Assembly (NCBI GenBank): GCA_013397455.1
Contig: VYZB01000023.1
Location: 4,418,986 to 4,482,985, forward strand
From: Crotophaga sulcirostris
Taxonomy: Eukaryota > Chordata > Aves > Cuculiformes > Crotophagidae
Length of the DNA: 64,000 nt
Direction of reading: 5' to 3'
Of this stretch, positions 1-13,966 are shown one piece after another (positions within the stretch are counted from its first letter, which is position 1; every line of letters starts with the position of its first letter). The notes beneath the pieces are model-generated. The model worked only from the letters and a program-made list of their open reading frames with translations. It searched no databases and was not told the origin of the DNA. A program made the translations under genes and the position numbers.

Positions 1-2653
1 CTTTGCTGTGGCTACTTATTCATATTAGTGACATTAGAGGGCCCTTGGGGATTCAGAGAGCCATTCCTTTGTTTAAGCGTTATTGTCTTTTATACAAGTA
101 GAATTGGAAGCCCTTTGTATTTCTTACGAGCTGAAGCTAACCTTATTTATTGCATATACTGTGTGCTGCTAATAAGATTTTAGAGAACTTTGCATTTCTA
201 GAGCTGGATGAGCTTTTTACTAAATCAACCACATACATCGAGATGGGTGTCCTGGCACCTTCTTCAGAGTCCTCCTGTGTGTTCTCTTTCCTACTCCCAC
301 CCACATTCAATGCAGGCTGTTGTTACATTTCACAATTATTTGTATTCTGCTCATATGATTGTAGAACCATTCATCCTGCATCAGTTCTGCAGTGTTACGA
401 TTGATCTTGAAATGCTTAGAAACTGTGTGTTTGGTTGTGGGTTGATCCTGGCAACAACCTCGCACTCAATGAAACTGTATTTAGAAATCCTTTGTAAAGC
501 TGGGAGAATAAGTGAGTGTTACTTCTTACTGAACTACAGTTGATATTGCAAAATTTCCTAATATCTTGCTATCTTTGCTGACTGTTTTTTGTCCTGTGCT
601 CTCACGAGAGAATAATTAAACATGAGAATATGTTGTCTGTGTATTCCTACACCAGATATACATAAGCAGATAAGTTGCACTTTTCTCTATTCTGTATTGG
701 TTGCAGCTTGTTGCTGTTCTTCCATCCTGAAATCACTGAGGGAGAAAGTACAGTCAGAGTTGGAGGACATTGTCACTGGGCAATCACATTACTTGTCTTC
801 TGTCTGCGTTTCTCTAACTGGAATATAGTAGTGATTTGCTTTAATAACAAATTTCAAGCATGAAAGTTAAAATGTGTGCCTATATAGAGTAAATTCCTCA
901 GCTAGGAAATTGTGTACTGCAAAGCAGGAGATTAATTAAAAAACTTATACTGCATTGTCTCAGGCCTGCAGAATAAGTCATTAAACTCGCATGAAATAGT
1001 AATTACTCTTGTTTAATAGACATGAATGACATTAAAAAAACTAGTTTTTTTCTCCTGGAGTGATGATCTGTGCTTACCTTTTCTTCCATGAAAAATCTAC
1101 CAAAAATGTTTCGATACCCTTTTTTAACTTTGTATCAATGTCACCCTGGTGTATAGGGTTTGATATACCTAGCCTTTTCTCTTCTGCTCAAACTTTGAGC
1201 AGATTAAGATAGGAACAGGCAAAAAGTGGAAGGTGGGCAAACTCTTCAAAAGCAGCATCTGAAATTTAGGTGTACAAGCTCAAAAGAGTTGCTGCTTGGA
1301 ATTCAGTGTAGTGCAGTGTTAAATAACCACTGGAATACCTGGTGTGCCTGTATGCCTTTCTGCCATCGAGTGCCAGTGAACTGGAAGGTGAGTTGCTGCC
1401 TAGTGTGTAAATGCTGTGCAGTGGGAGCATAATAATGTGAGTTAGGTGAAATCTAAGTGGGAGGGTGTTGTGTACCTACCTCTGGAGGTGCTGGCAAAGC
1501 AGAGCAGGGCTGAGGAATAAGACACAATGGATGAGGTTTTCTTCTTAGCTCGTCATGGTGTCTGATGATGTCAGGTGGTCACGTAAAAGGGAGGATTTGC
1601 TAAGTGTCTGTGTGGCTGTTGGCACAGTTTAGTAATTCAACCTATGAATCAAAATTTATCCTTATTTTATCCTTATCCACACAGGATAAAAAAACCCAAC
1701 CAAAAATCAAGTGAGTTATTCGAGCGTATGAGGAAGTGTTTAGGGAAGCCAACATAGGCAATTATTTATAAATTCTCGTCAAGCTGTTTTTCAAGGCATC
1801 TGTACATTATTTTTCCATTTTGTACAGTTCACATGTGAATGAGTTGCTCCATGGAACATCTAAATGCAGCTATTTGGAAGGAAACTCAAGTTCTTAAGGC
1901 TTCCCAATTCAGGAAATGTTAGAAGCTATAACACCTTTTAAAGCAAAGGGGCACCCTCCCCACCCCAGTTGGTTGTGTTCCCTTTTCTAATTAATCATGA
2001 AAAAATATTTCATTTTTCCCATTTTTAATCCAAAGTTTGGGGCCCCAGTACTTCTCAGGCCATAAAGTTTGCATCCAGAAATCTTCCAGAACTTTGGAAT
2101 TTCCACCCACTTTTGTCTCCTTGTCTTATAAGTCATATACAATAGAAGTATTCCTTACACATACCTAGAGCATTCATTGTTTAAAATACTGTTTATGATA
2201 TATCATCAATAGTCCATTTTTTAAAATAAACACACTCTCCAAATGTGATTTTTTTTTTCATAATCCCTACACTGTGCTATCCTGACTGTATGAAGGCTGA
2301 TTCCATTGAATTAAATGCCACGACATCAATTTGAAATGTTATTTTAATTCACGGGAAGTACTCACTTGCAGTGACTTCATGCTGGGTGGAAAGCTATTAG
2401 AGAGCACACTGTTTTGAAGTACAGTGTTTAAAGTACAGCTTGAACTAAAAGTGACTGCCACCTAGTTACTGGTACTCTGTGTTTTTTGTGAATGCACAGA
2501 TATGTTGCAAAATGTTCTCTCTTTTTGTGTGTGGTTGTTCTGCAGTTAATAACCCAGGTATCCTTTTGGATATAAGACGGATTCCTGCAGCCACAGAGCA
2601 GTGCGAACAGTCCCCTAAATGGTCTTTTGCAGTCCTGTGTGCCCGTATAAATA

Positions 2654-2679
2654 TTTCATGAGATATCAATCTCATGAAA
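2654..2679. repeat. Perfect 11-bp inverted repeat
   Basis: tttcatgagat (2654-2664) and atctcatgaaa (2669-2679) are exact reverse complements with a 4-nt spacer. It lies in intron 2, away from any recognised feature. Confidence 0.85.
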
Positions 2680-5600
2680 ACCAATACTGCCTGAAGTACA
2701 TAACTGCGAAGAGCACAAAGTTCACATAAGCCTGAATGTTTAATTTCACTTGAATCCTTGAAAAAGACAGACACTGCTGTCATGACTGAGACTTGCCTGC
2801 ATGGTACTACTGAGAAGCTTGCTCCATCTGGACCACTCCTCTTTGTCCAAGCAGTGAGCTTCAGGTTTCAGAATTTGTTAGATGGCAGTGCCTCTGTAGA
2901 GCAAGGAAACTATTGAAAAAAGTAAATTAAAGAACGTAGCTGGAGGTTCATTTTAAGATTTCTTTCTTATCTCCTGGAGGGATTTCATAGTCAGTCACTG
3001 TCACAGTTTCTTCCTTTAATAATTGCTTTGAAATCAAATACTGGGGTTTGGTATTATCTGAATGCAGAATTTGCAAAACCATGCTCAGTCTATTTATTAA
3101 TATTTGTAATTATTATAGACAAAAAAAGGCAGTGTGCTGCATACCTGGGATCAGTCTAGCAGGGGCTTGATTGTGATCTGTTCCACAAAATGACTGTAAG
3201 TGTACTTATACCTATCCCCCTGCTTTGTGGCAGCATTACCATAGAGGCGAGGTTTTTGTCTTGCTTCTCACTTAACATTTCACACATTATTTCACATATT
3301 AGTGGAATATAGAGAATTTTATATGGGTTGTAGCTAACACACGTTTAGCGAGTTTGAGAGGAACATACATTGTGAACCTGAAAGATTTTGCATATGTGAA
3401 ATATAGCTTTCAACAGTTTCACTAACGTGCTTTTGTAATACAGATTTGCATGAACACAAAACAATTTAGAAATAATGTAGCATTCAGTAAATCTGTCCAT
3501 AAAGTATCAATGTGATTTCTTAGTATATTTAAATTCATATATCTTCCAACCCATGACATTCGGTCAACATTTATGATATGGAAAAGATTTTCTCCCTTTC
3601 TAGGACTCCTACACAGACACTTTCCTTCTAATCTATATTTCTTCTGTTTCTCTATACAAAAGTGAGTTCTAAATTATTGTTAACATTTTTAGATGCTTTT
3701 CAAATGTTGTTTAGTTATTTCAGTCAGTGACTACAAACAGAAAGGCCAGGCTGGATATAGGTCTACAATAGAAAAGTCTTAAGTTGTAAATTACTATATA
3801 GAAGACCTTGTAGGTAACAGTGCACCCAATTTTAAAGGAAGTCTTCCTGAAAAAAGTCCATCTTTTATTTTTCAAAGTTTTCACAAAAAAATACCCAGAC
3901 CTTAACCCTAAGATTTTTTTTGTGTGAAAACAGTTATTTTCTTGAGGAAAATAACAGTTGGTTCTAAAAGATGGAAAGAAGAATGTCAGCTGTCTCACTG
4001 TAGTGGCATAGTGTGGGAGGTGGGCTGAAAAGTCCTCTCTGTTGTTGGAGGAGCAGCTCCTTCTGACATCTGTAATGTTCTTTATCTTGCCATCAGTAGT
4101 TTCTCCTTGCTCTGGGCTCATGTGCCCTGGTTAGGGGAGGAGTGGAACAGTTTGGTGGAAAGGACCACATTCCCCTATAGAGAATGCGTCATCCCTGGCA
4201 TTGATGTTTTTTGGAGCCGGTTGCCATCATGCTGTCATGTCTTGACAGCTCTGTAGGAGGAACAAAAGGCCCATCAGACCGAAGATGATTTGTAAACAAT
4301 GAAGAAGGAGCATTTGCCACCCTGCCACATCTGATGGTGTAAAAACTAACGCCACGTTACCTGTGGCTGACACAGAGAGTTATCCTTTCAAGTGTTAGAT
4401 ATTTCCTTATGCAAAGGTGCAAGAAAGTGTTTTATTAAGAGCTGAATTTGGCTTCTCATTAACTCTTGGGGTTTTGCTATCTCATTAGGTAAATCAGTAG
4501 AACAACACCCTTGTCAGGTTGCTGGCTTTTCAAAAGGGACAGTAAAACCACAGCATCATCTTGCAAATTCAAAACGCTTATTTAAAACCCTATTTCATTC
4601 TAATTTATATTCTTGGTGTTTTCAATGTTTTTTACATCTTCAGCATTAAATCAGAGGCTGAATACTGTAATTTTTTCCTGTTTTCCCAGTAAGAACTTGG
4701 TTGCTGATTAAAATCTTTGGCAGGGAGTGGGCAAAAATTACTGCATTAACAACCTAACAATGAAATCAAAGTGAATTAGAGTAGCATTATCTAAAATAAA
4801 TTATATTTTGTTAGCAGTGTTTAATGTTCTTTTAGCTGATGACAATGATTTATTTCTACTTAGATAAATGATGGAGCTAATCAGTGAATTGCTGGATAGA
4901 TGCTTTGTTAAATTAGTCCTCTTTTCAATTTGGTATCTTTAGTCTATTACTTTGTGTGCTTATTTGTCAGTGAATTCACCAGGGGATGTGCAGGTTCTTC
5001 TTACATTTACATGAATATGAACTAGAACATCTTCATTGATTATCAATGAGGTTTCATTGTATTAAACCAGGGAAAATGAGACAATGGGATCTTGCCTTCT
5101 CTCGTTTTGTCTGGAGATGCCTTTTAAAAACCGCTTTACAAAATCCTTTTTAAAATTATTTGAAACTTATTTTTAAAGGAAATCAATCTTGCTTACTTCC
5201 AATATTCAATGTGTTTTGAGTTAACAATATTTGCAAATCCTATGGTAAGAATTGCTTAAAAATAGAGGCGAGTCAGTAATTTATTTGTACATTTTCTCTT
5301 TTACAGTAGATGAACTGATGCTGTACTGTTTTTTCTAGTCCACCCACAGGACTCTGGCTGTTCATTAAAATTTTATGAATGAAGAAAATAACAAATGTGT
5401 TGACAATGAAAATAACAGAGTTTCAGGAAGCTAATATTAATGGAAGTGCTTTTGTTACAACTTTACAGTCCAAACCCAGCATTTTTCAGACTACCTTACA
5501 ATTCTAAGGAGAAAAACAACTGAGCTTTTTGTGAGCATTTAGCATGACAGCTACATCTCTGCACTGTGGGAACTTAAATGCTGTTAACTATGAACTGACA

Positions 5601-7206
5601 ATTTGCCTAGCAAAGAGTTACACTGTGGGAGGTAAAGAAGGAAAGCATGAGAAGGTTTTCGTAATTCCTGTGAAATATTTTGCCAGTAATAGAAACCTAG
5701 AAGCAAACTTGGGTTTACTCTAGAGTCTTATCTCCAAATAGCACCGTCACCTTAAAAAGATAACACTCTTGATTGAAAATTACCTCTTATTGAATTAACA
5801 AGTAACGCCCAAGTCTATTTTACAATAAAGTAAAACCAGTTTAATTCCGGAGCCAGGTGTAGCATTTTTCAACTCCAACATGACATTCAAAAAATCTGAA
5901 GGCGGATCACCCACACCATGAAGATCACTTGGCATGAGGAATCAAATAATTATTGGAGTCCATCTTCAATGTTTTTTACCGTTAGAGGAAAAAAATACCC
6001 CAGATTTTGAGAATTAAATATTAAATTCAACCTTAAATCTACAGTGCCTTGTGTTGCAATCTTGCTTAAGCTGTTTACACCTCCTGTTTTGGGCAGCCCT
6101 AAGGAAGGAATAAGCTGAATGCTTATGGGAAGTCACAGAATGAAGCCCAGAGCATTTTAGCTTTGAAGAGCCTGTAAGTTCCTTTATCTGTGATATCTGT
6201 CCCATGAAGATCCTTTGGATGTGGAAAGGAGGGAAGTGTGCCCTCTCACTAACATCCTGCAGTGGGCTGTATATGCTGCTGCTAAATAGATCACAGGATA
6301 GTGATTTCCTGACAATTTCAAAGCCCAGGAACCTATTCCTTTGAAAGGCGAAAAAGAGAAATGCCTTTTTTTAAAGAGAAAAAGGAGCTATACATTTCAT
6401 AGTCACTTATAGGCAGCACTTGAGTTTAAGACTTGTATGATTTGTGTATGACCAATCAGTTTGTTTGGACCAAGAGGCTCAGGGCAGAGTTCCTGAAATG
6501 CCCCTGCAGTCTCAGCAATAATACAGATCTGCAATATAAGTGTCTGAAGAAAAGTCGTGTGCAAGATAACAAATGCAGGTTTCTCCCAGGTTGTCCTAAG
6601 CAATTGCTCTTCATTAAGCTCAAAGCAGCTGAAATCCCGCCGAACAGCAGGGACACTTAATCCTTAGGTGTTTACAACCTTCCCCTGCCCCACCCCATTA
6701 CGGTACTGGAACCAGGTATTTTTCCATCATGTTTATAGAAAGTTTGTAAGTATGATTTTCTGCAAAATGCATCCACTGAACATTTTAAGTTAAATGGTGG
6801 CGTATAGACTCTGTCCAATGTCTGTGCCATGTCCTGAATTTTCAGTAATTTGCTTGAGTGCAAAAGCTTCTGTGGGCTCTTGTGGGCATGATGGCTTTTC
6901 ACTGAGAACTATGTTCAACTTGGTTTTCCTTCAATGTCCATAGAGTGAATGGATTTCTTTGCAGGTTAAGTGGAGAAACAACCACCACGGTGATTTTTAT
7001 CTGCTCCGTCTGCTTTCCTTTGGCTCCTGTAAATCACCCTGGCAGCCTTAATCTTGTTCTTCTGTTTCTTGGACTCTCTGAAGGACAAGACTTTCAAAGC
7101 TTCACATGCTTTTGGAAACAAAAGTATGTGTGCAAATGACAATATTATTATCTTTGAACATAACATGATACAAGACTCTCTTGAAGACAGCAGGTCATTT
7201 CAAGCA

Positions 7207-7690
7207 TAATCATAGAATTGTCTGGTTGGGAAAGATCTTTGGGATCATCCATTCCAACCGTACCTGTCCTCTGCTAAACTATGTCCCCGAGAAACTCATC
7301 TACCTGTCTTTTAAAGACCTCCAGGGATGGTGACTCAACCACCTCCCTGGGCAGCCTGTTCCACTGCCTAACCACGCTTTCAGTGAAGAATTTTTTCCAA
7401 ATATCCGGCCTAAACCTGCCCTGGTGCAACTTATGGCCATTTCCTCTTGTCCTGTCACCTGTCACTTGGGAGAAGAGACCAACACTCCCTTTGCCAAAAC
7501 CTCCTTTCAGGTAGTTGTAGAGAGTGATGAGGTCTTTGTCCATTAACCAGGTAACCCTGTCATAGAAGGTGATCAGGTTGGTCTGACAGGACCTGCCTTT
7601 CACGAACCCATGTTGACTGGGCTTGATCACCTGTCTGTCCTGCGTGTGATGTGCTGTGTGATAGCACTCAAGATAGGCTGCTGTCAAATC
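7207..7690 (-). mobile_element. CR1 LINE fragment, minus strand, internally deleted
   Basis: The minus strand reads as the 3' part of a CR1 non-LTR retrotransposon. The 3' end lies at about 7207, ending in the attctatgatt octamer-like tail. Next to it is a frame ending [17 protein letters not shown], the usual C-terminus of CR1 ORF2. Further inside, the same frame contains [20 protein letters not shown], which is the reverse transcriptase region with the QHGF motif. In intact CR1 these segments are far apart. Here they meet around 7533-7540, so most of the RT domain is missing. The remaining open frame of 146 codons runs through the join without a stop. It is a dead 5'-truncated copy. The upper limit is approximate because the sequence beyond about 7690 fades into unique DNA. 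Confidence 0.85.
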
Positions 7691-9510
7691 ACAGACTTTT
7701 GAAGCATTTAGCAACTCCTAAATGTTTGTTTTGGGCATCTAAAGACACTCATCACGTACTAAAACCAAAGAATTTATGTGACAGAGTGTCCACAACTCTT
7801 AAAAGCAAGAGTTAATGGCTGCTGCCTTTGTGATTTGTCACAGCTTTGCATTTGTATAATCAGCTGTCTGGGAAGGAGCTTTGCTGTATCTTGAATAAGA
7901 AAGGTACTGTTTTTTATTAAACATATCTCTTATACATTTCCTCTGATTTCTACCCCTCCCACCCCCCCTTTACTGAGTGTGCAAGCTTGCATTTTATCAA
8001 GGTTGTGTCAGAGATGAGATGTCCTTTGAATTTCAAGATGTACTCCTAGTTCATTCTTGAGAAGGCAGATGCAGAACAAGAATGCAGATGCATACTTAGT
8101 ATTGCTCTGCTGTGCTATCACTGGGTTTCTAACAGTGACTGGGCCTCAAGAAGCTAAAATTTATTTTTCTACTTTAGCATATCTTAATCCAGAGTTAGGG
8201 TAAGCAAAATGCTTTAATGTTGGGGTTTTTTTTTTCTGTCAGAAAGCAGGTTGAGGCTTTATACTAGCTGGATGAAATCTAGTTTGCCGAGAAAAGAAGA
8301 TAAAGCAAATAAATCTAAGAAAGAAAAGAAATAAGACAGTTGAAGTAAGTCCTAAAAAATACAGTTTGTCCTATAATGCTGAATCTTTTTTCTGGACCAT
8401 GTACACTGCTGCAATGCCTGGTGAATACATGATGCAATGTTAGATGTTCCTTTGTACATGTAAGTGTGGACAAGTGCTGCCACCATTCTACTTTGTCCTC
8501 CCGGAGAGGAGAACTGTTTTATGATGCAGCATTCTGTCGCCATGGCATTTGCATTCTTGGAGGCCCATGCAGCAACTTCTGTCTCTGCTGCAAAGTCAGA
8601 TTTTGGCAGGTTTGATAAATAAAAATTCCTGGCACAAATTTTTGCGTGAGGGGAATATTAACTCTTGCAGTGTAGAGAAATTCCATTCTGTGACTAAATC
8701 ATACTGCTTTAAATTCACATATCTTTTCACCATGATTTTTTTATTTTTAATATATGCTGAGCTGCACTGATGCACTGTGTGCTGGTTAATGACTGTCTTG
8801 ATCTCACTAAAAGTAAATGACTTGGGGTTGAAAAGAAGATACCCAATCCATAGTTTTGAGATCCTTTGGAATGAAGATTACACAGATCTAATTTATTACT
8901 ATGTTTGATGCATAAGATAGCATGACAATTTGACCTTGCACTTTAATGCCCTGCTAAGTTGCTACAAGAGCTCCTTAGTTAAAATGTTCACTTTTTAATT
9001 TTAATTTATGCTGTGCCTGGGCAGCTGAGTGTTTAAGGAGCTGCTGTCAAGCTCTGAATATCTTTGCCTAAGGCTTTCCAGTGACCTGTCCCAGCAGCAC
9101 AACCATGGAGGGAGCCATGGTGACACCTGATTCCCAGTGCACTTCTGTCATCACCTCACTCCCTGTTCCTTCCTTCCTTTCTCTCCAGAACTGTCTTCTG
9201 TGTGGATTTTTTTTTCTTTTATTCCTGGTTGTTCTATTTCTCCTGTGTCCTTGCAACCTGGCTAGAAGAGAGATGTTCTCTTCTGTATCACATTTGTTGG
9301 GTCCTTATTTGGGGAGTGAGGATAAGAACTGTCCTACAGGTACTTACCAACTGATTTCTGTACTTTTTTTTTTTCCCCCCCTTAGCTCTTAATTCTCTCT
9401 TTTCTTTTGTCACTTTAAGCCCTGCCAGCTCCCTGGGTTCTACAGGAGAGGCTGCTACAAAGATAAATGTATTCTCCTCTGTAAAACTGGTCCTTGTTTT
9501 GTGTTGCTAG

Positions 9511-9620
9511 GCTACTCCGTTCCAGCTGCCACTGAAGAAATGCTCCGTGGTGGGAAACGGTGGGATCCTGAAAAAGAGCGGCTGCGGTAAACAAATAGAT
9601 CAAGCAGATTTTGTCATGCG
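9511..9620 (+). CDS. ST8SIA1: ST8SIA1 internal exon (human exon 3 equivalent), first half of sialylmotif L
   Basis: This exon encodes part of alpha-2,8-sialyltransferase 1 (GD3 synthase). The enzyme is a Golgi type II membrane glycosyltransferase that transfers sialic acid from CMP-Neu5Ac onto ganglioside GM3 to make GD3. The exon reads in phase 0 from [11 protein letters not shown] through [16 protein letters not shown] to DFVMR, with the last Arg codon split 2+1 across the intron. It is preceded by a pyrimidine-rich tract ending ttgctag and followed by a consensus donor gtaagac. The motif [14 protein letters not shown] is the start of sialylmotif L, the donor-binding region shared by sialyltransferases. 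The PFQLPLKKC lead-in and the KKSGCG spacing fit ST8SIA1 better than ST8SIA2 to 6. From memory of the human protein (about 356 residues), this covers about residues 128-164. Small substitutions against human, such as Lys for Arg after GCG, are conservative. No frameshift or stop is present. Confidence 0.95.
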
Positions 9621-12600
9621 GTAAGACAGAAACCTCAATAACACATTGTCTCCCCTTCCCCCTTCTAAGTCTCAGACTTTTCAAAGCTATTCAGTTGTCA
9701 TTAATCAATTATAATTTGCCATGTTTCCCCCCCCCTACTCACCCCTTTGCAGAATGCTTTACACAAATGAATTGTTTAAAAGTGTGAGGAATGGCAATAA
9801 AGAGAGTTTGACTGGCTTCTGCGAATGGGTGTGTAGTGTGGGGATAATCTCCAGATAGATGTGTTAAGGTTGTGCCAGATTGTGCAGCATCATAAAGGGG
9901 GGACCAAAGAGCTGCTTTTCTCTTTAATTATACAATCCTAGCTGGAACCTCGTCCTACAACATACTTTAAATGCCATCATATACAACCCGCTGAACTCAA
10001 AGATGATTAAGTACTGACCTATGGAGCCAGGTTTTAAGAAATTGAAACAAGCTAAAATCTTCCTGTGCTTTTCTTCCTTGAAGACTGATTTCTGGCTGGT
10101 TGACTGAGGAAAGGCCAAACCTCTCTTAATGATGCAAATTTTTGGGGGATTCCTCACATTTTCTTTCTCTCTAGCCTTCCTGAAGTTATAAGAACCTGTC
10201 AAAAGGGATATTGAACCAGCAACTGCTTTTGTGATTGAATTTGGCACTTTCTAGGTCTGCATTCTTTAAGGAAGAAAGACAGAAATTAGTTCCTGCTTGT
10301 TAAACATGAACAAGAAAAGCATTGAGGGAGAGAAACCAAAGGAATGCTCCCAAAGAGGTAGGAAATGGAGTTTCTTTGGGTTCTGAGATGGATGCATAAG
10401 GAACACCCACTTCAGCAGTTCTCCTTGTTAGATTCTGATGGCTTGGTATAAAACCATTCAAATCTCCTGCAAACCAAACAGTATTATTATAATTTCTGGT
10501 TTGCATCTCAAAGACCAAAAATGCCTTCAACTTTAAAGAAATACAGCAAACTAAAATGGAAAGGAAACATATACTTAGGGCATTTACAGAAGAGATGTAA
10601 AGCATAGGGGGAGAGAGGCAGTGTGCTGATTGCCATTACTGCAGAACTCCTTAGGTGTTCCACAGACTAAATATAAGAAACTGCAGGGTATATACCATGG
10701 TAATATTATCTAGGTGCAATGGGAAATTGAAATGCTGTAGGAGCAATCAGTTACAAAAACAATAGAAACTTTTTTTTTAAAAAACACAGCAGCTACTGTA
10801 GCTTGATCAGAAAAATCCTTTTCTCTCCAGGGAGGGTAAAGCAGCCATTATCTGTATGGATTTTATTTTGAATTGGAAATAAGTGATAGGGAAAATCATG
10901 CAAAAATCCCAGTAGCTGCCTGCAGGCTGTATTGTATTAGTGATGTGCAGCTACATTTATGAAAAATGTTTCAGTTCTTTTGGGTTAGAAGCCAATAGAC
11001 CACTGGGAGAAAATATTTTTATAGCAGATGGAAGACAGGATTTAGTTTATCTTTTCTGAATCTAATTTCTATAATCTGAGAGCTGAGACAGAAAGAACAC
11101 AATAGTGACTTGCATAACATCTTTCATTTTTGTAAAGAAACTTGAAATTTTTGTGATATCTTTAAAGTATATCCACAATGTGAAATGTCATGCCAGGTTT
11201 TGCCCTTGTTCTTTACTTCCATTCACAGGGAGGGTTTATTTCACTTGAATGTATTTCCATAAACTCTGTCATATGACTACAGCCATCTTCTCTGATAAAT
11301 TGTAATCACTAAGGTTAATTAATGAATTTAAACTCATCTCATTGCTGAACATCTTCTATAAACACAGTTGTACCAACATGGAGATTAAAAGAGCAGCAGT
11401 TTCCAGCCCCTAAGGCATAGTACATTGCATCTACAATGAAAAAGGTGCATGGTGTATGGTCTATGTGTTTAGGTAGTGTGATTATAATAGATTGTTCTTC
11501 TGATACCTGACTGGTTTTCAAGTTTTTAATGCTTATTTCTGAGAAAAAAAAAAAGATATTTGCCCTCTCACTTCCTGTTAATGCTTATTTTAAGAGAGAA
11601 CTGTAGGGTACTAAACCCTAAGCAATGTTTTTGTCTCTGTTTTGACAGAAGGGACACATTTTCTTGGCATTAGATTTTGAAGAAGCATTTCTACATCTCA
11701 CAATTCTCACTTTCCTGCAACCCCTTTCCCTGACTCTACTATGGTTTGTACATCTTCCAGAGAGAGGGTTTCTCTCTCTAAATTAGCAGGGGATTGCAGG
11801 GAATTCTCTGATCTGTTTGCTGGTGAATTTATTCTAAAACTGGAAGCAAGTTGTCACTATTTCAAGTTGACTAGTGGCTGTCCTGGGCTTGGGGAGGCCA
11901 AGGTGTTATCTTTTAATCATGCTGTGCCTTGCCATCTAGCCATACCAGCCCAGGTGAAGCTGTGGAGATTAAATATGGTGGCAGTTTGGTGTTTGTAGAC
12001 AAGGCCAGGGAAGCATGTCTTTCAACTGCCCTGTTCAATTATTGTTATGACATTGGCCAAGGTGCCACAAAGGAATGAAAATGAATGTTTGCAATTACAT
12101 ATTAAATTCATGTTGATCCCTAGTGTTTAGTATATGTGCATATATAACATTCTACAATAGCTAGATAGCCACATAGCATCCAATATATGTGCATGCATCA
12201 GCCAGGTTGCCTGGAATCTCTGCACCTGCAGGACATGGACTTCTGTCTCGGCCGAACTCAGAAGAACCATTTCTGCCTAGTGAGGGTTGAAGGATCTCTC
12301 TCGTTCTATTCTTGCAGCTGTTTCTACCTATTGAGTTGGAAGGTTTCAGATGGGAAAAGGCACACATGAACTGCTGCCCCTCCCCCCATAAAGGCTGTGT
12401 CTAAGTCATACTGGTCCCCTACATAGAAGACCAATATGTTCCACTCTTCCGGCTAGGCTCATGTCAAAATTCCTGGCCTGAAATGCTGTCCTGGTTCTTC
12501 CTTCTTTCCTGCACATTTGCTTATATGCTCCCCAGTACCAGGACCAAGACTAAGATAATTAAGAAGACCTTTTTTAGGATAAATCTTTTGCTTCTTGGTG

Positions 12601-13966
12601 TGTTCCTCACCTGCACAATGCTTAGCACTCTGGTGACCTATTCAAGAAAAATCTGAAAGGCCAAGAAGTTTCTGTCAACTAACTGATTTTTTGGTGATCT
12701 GATTGATTTGTATCCTACAGTGCAGGTACAGGAAGCAACCTATTATCACATTAGTTTTTTTAAGTTTTAATTTTTATTTTATGTAAACCTTTTTTGATTT
12801 TTAAGGTTTTATCATTCCTTATGCCTGGGAATTAAATTTCCCCTATGCTCTGGTCTTTCTTTTTTTTTTTTTCCTGCTCAATGATGTCATTTTCTGAAAC
12901 CTCCTAATTTGATTCCTCTTTTCTGCCATCTTTTTAAGTTGTATAGCTTCTCCTAAATTGTGGTAGACCAAACTAGAACCTGTTTCCTACCTGACGTACC
13001 AAGATATTGTGTGCATCTTAACAAATACAGTCATGAAAAGGGAAAGTGTTCCTGGGAATGTTATTTTTCTTGGTGAATATGGTTGAGTCTATGTTCCATG
13101 TAGATGGGAGATTGCTGTCCTTCTTGGCATTTTCTGATGATGTGTATTTAAGAACATGGTTTTGGGAGCTGGTATTTGTATGCAAATACATGCAGATATA
13201 GCACTACTGTATTTGTTTCTTAGGGAGCGTGGGATGTTTTGCATTAGCAAAAATTGCAGAGTATACATTATGCACACTAGTGCCATCTCTGGGCAGTGAC
13301 ATTGCACAAAAACATAAAATGTGGGGCTGCAGCCAGTAATTTGTACAGCTTTGTTTTCTGCACTGTGCTGTCGCAAGCACCTGGATCCCTTTTCCAAACA
13401 TTGCAGAGGTCAGTGAAAATGCTAACTCAGGCAGTGACTGCTGTGGAAGAAAGAGCTTTCCTTGTGATGAGAGTGATTTTCTCAGTGTGGTGGAAGTGTA
13501 GGTCAACCTGTAATGCAACAGCCCAACAGTTTCTGCAGTAGCTCCTGGAAACTGCCATAAAAACTGAACTGTAGACAAAAAAAATCCGATAAGCAACTCA
13601 AGGGTTTCATGGCTGATGCTGGCTGCCTGGAAGATAAACGCAGAAGTGGAGTGCTACAAAGAGTTTAATGGAGAAGACAGTGAGAAAAATGATGTAGCTC
13701 TTCACAGGCATAAGACCAGCAGAAAAGGGCCCCATGCCTCCCTGGTACCAAGAGGGGAAGTCATGAACATGAAACAACTTCTCTGCGCTGCTGCCTGCCC
13801 TCTTCCTGTGCTGGGGCCTCATCCTCTGTGGGGTGGTTGTCTGCAGAGCGTAAAGCAACCAGAGGCTGCTTGACCCTCTTCTTTATGGTCAGCGTTTGCT
13901 CAGCATGTGCTCTCACTGGGAGCAGAAAGAGACAGGAGCTGGTGCCTGTGCATGCTCCTTGCCTTT

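Larger units (their letters stand above)
1..9510 (+). other. ST8SIA1: ST8SIA1 intron 2, 3' part (upstream end outside window)
   Basis: No coding exon was recognised here. I looked for the expected upstream exon, which encodes a short stretch with a WYDGEF-like motif and an N-glycosylation sequon NST shortly before the ATPFQ exon, and did not find it. The sequence is AT-rich with scattered short homopolymers and A-rich CCAACC tracts, for example near 1688. Apart from the CR1 fragment near 7.2-7.7 kb and a short perfect inverted repeat at 2654-2679, I see nothing nameable. The pyrimidine-rich run that ends at 9510 is the splice acceptor region of the next exon. Confidence 0.8.

Noticed and set aside
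1600..1690. A possible upstream ST8SIA1 exon, because aattcaacctat encodes NSTY
   Set aside because: The expected WYDGEF-like sequence is not in front of it, and what follows does not match the protein. The match is four residues only.
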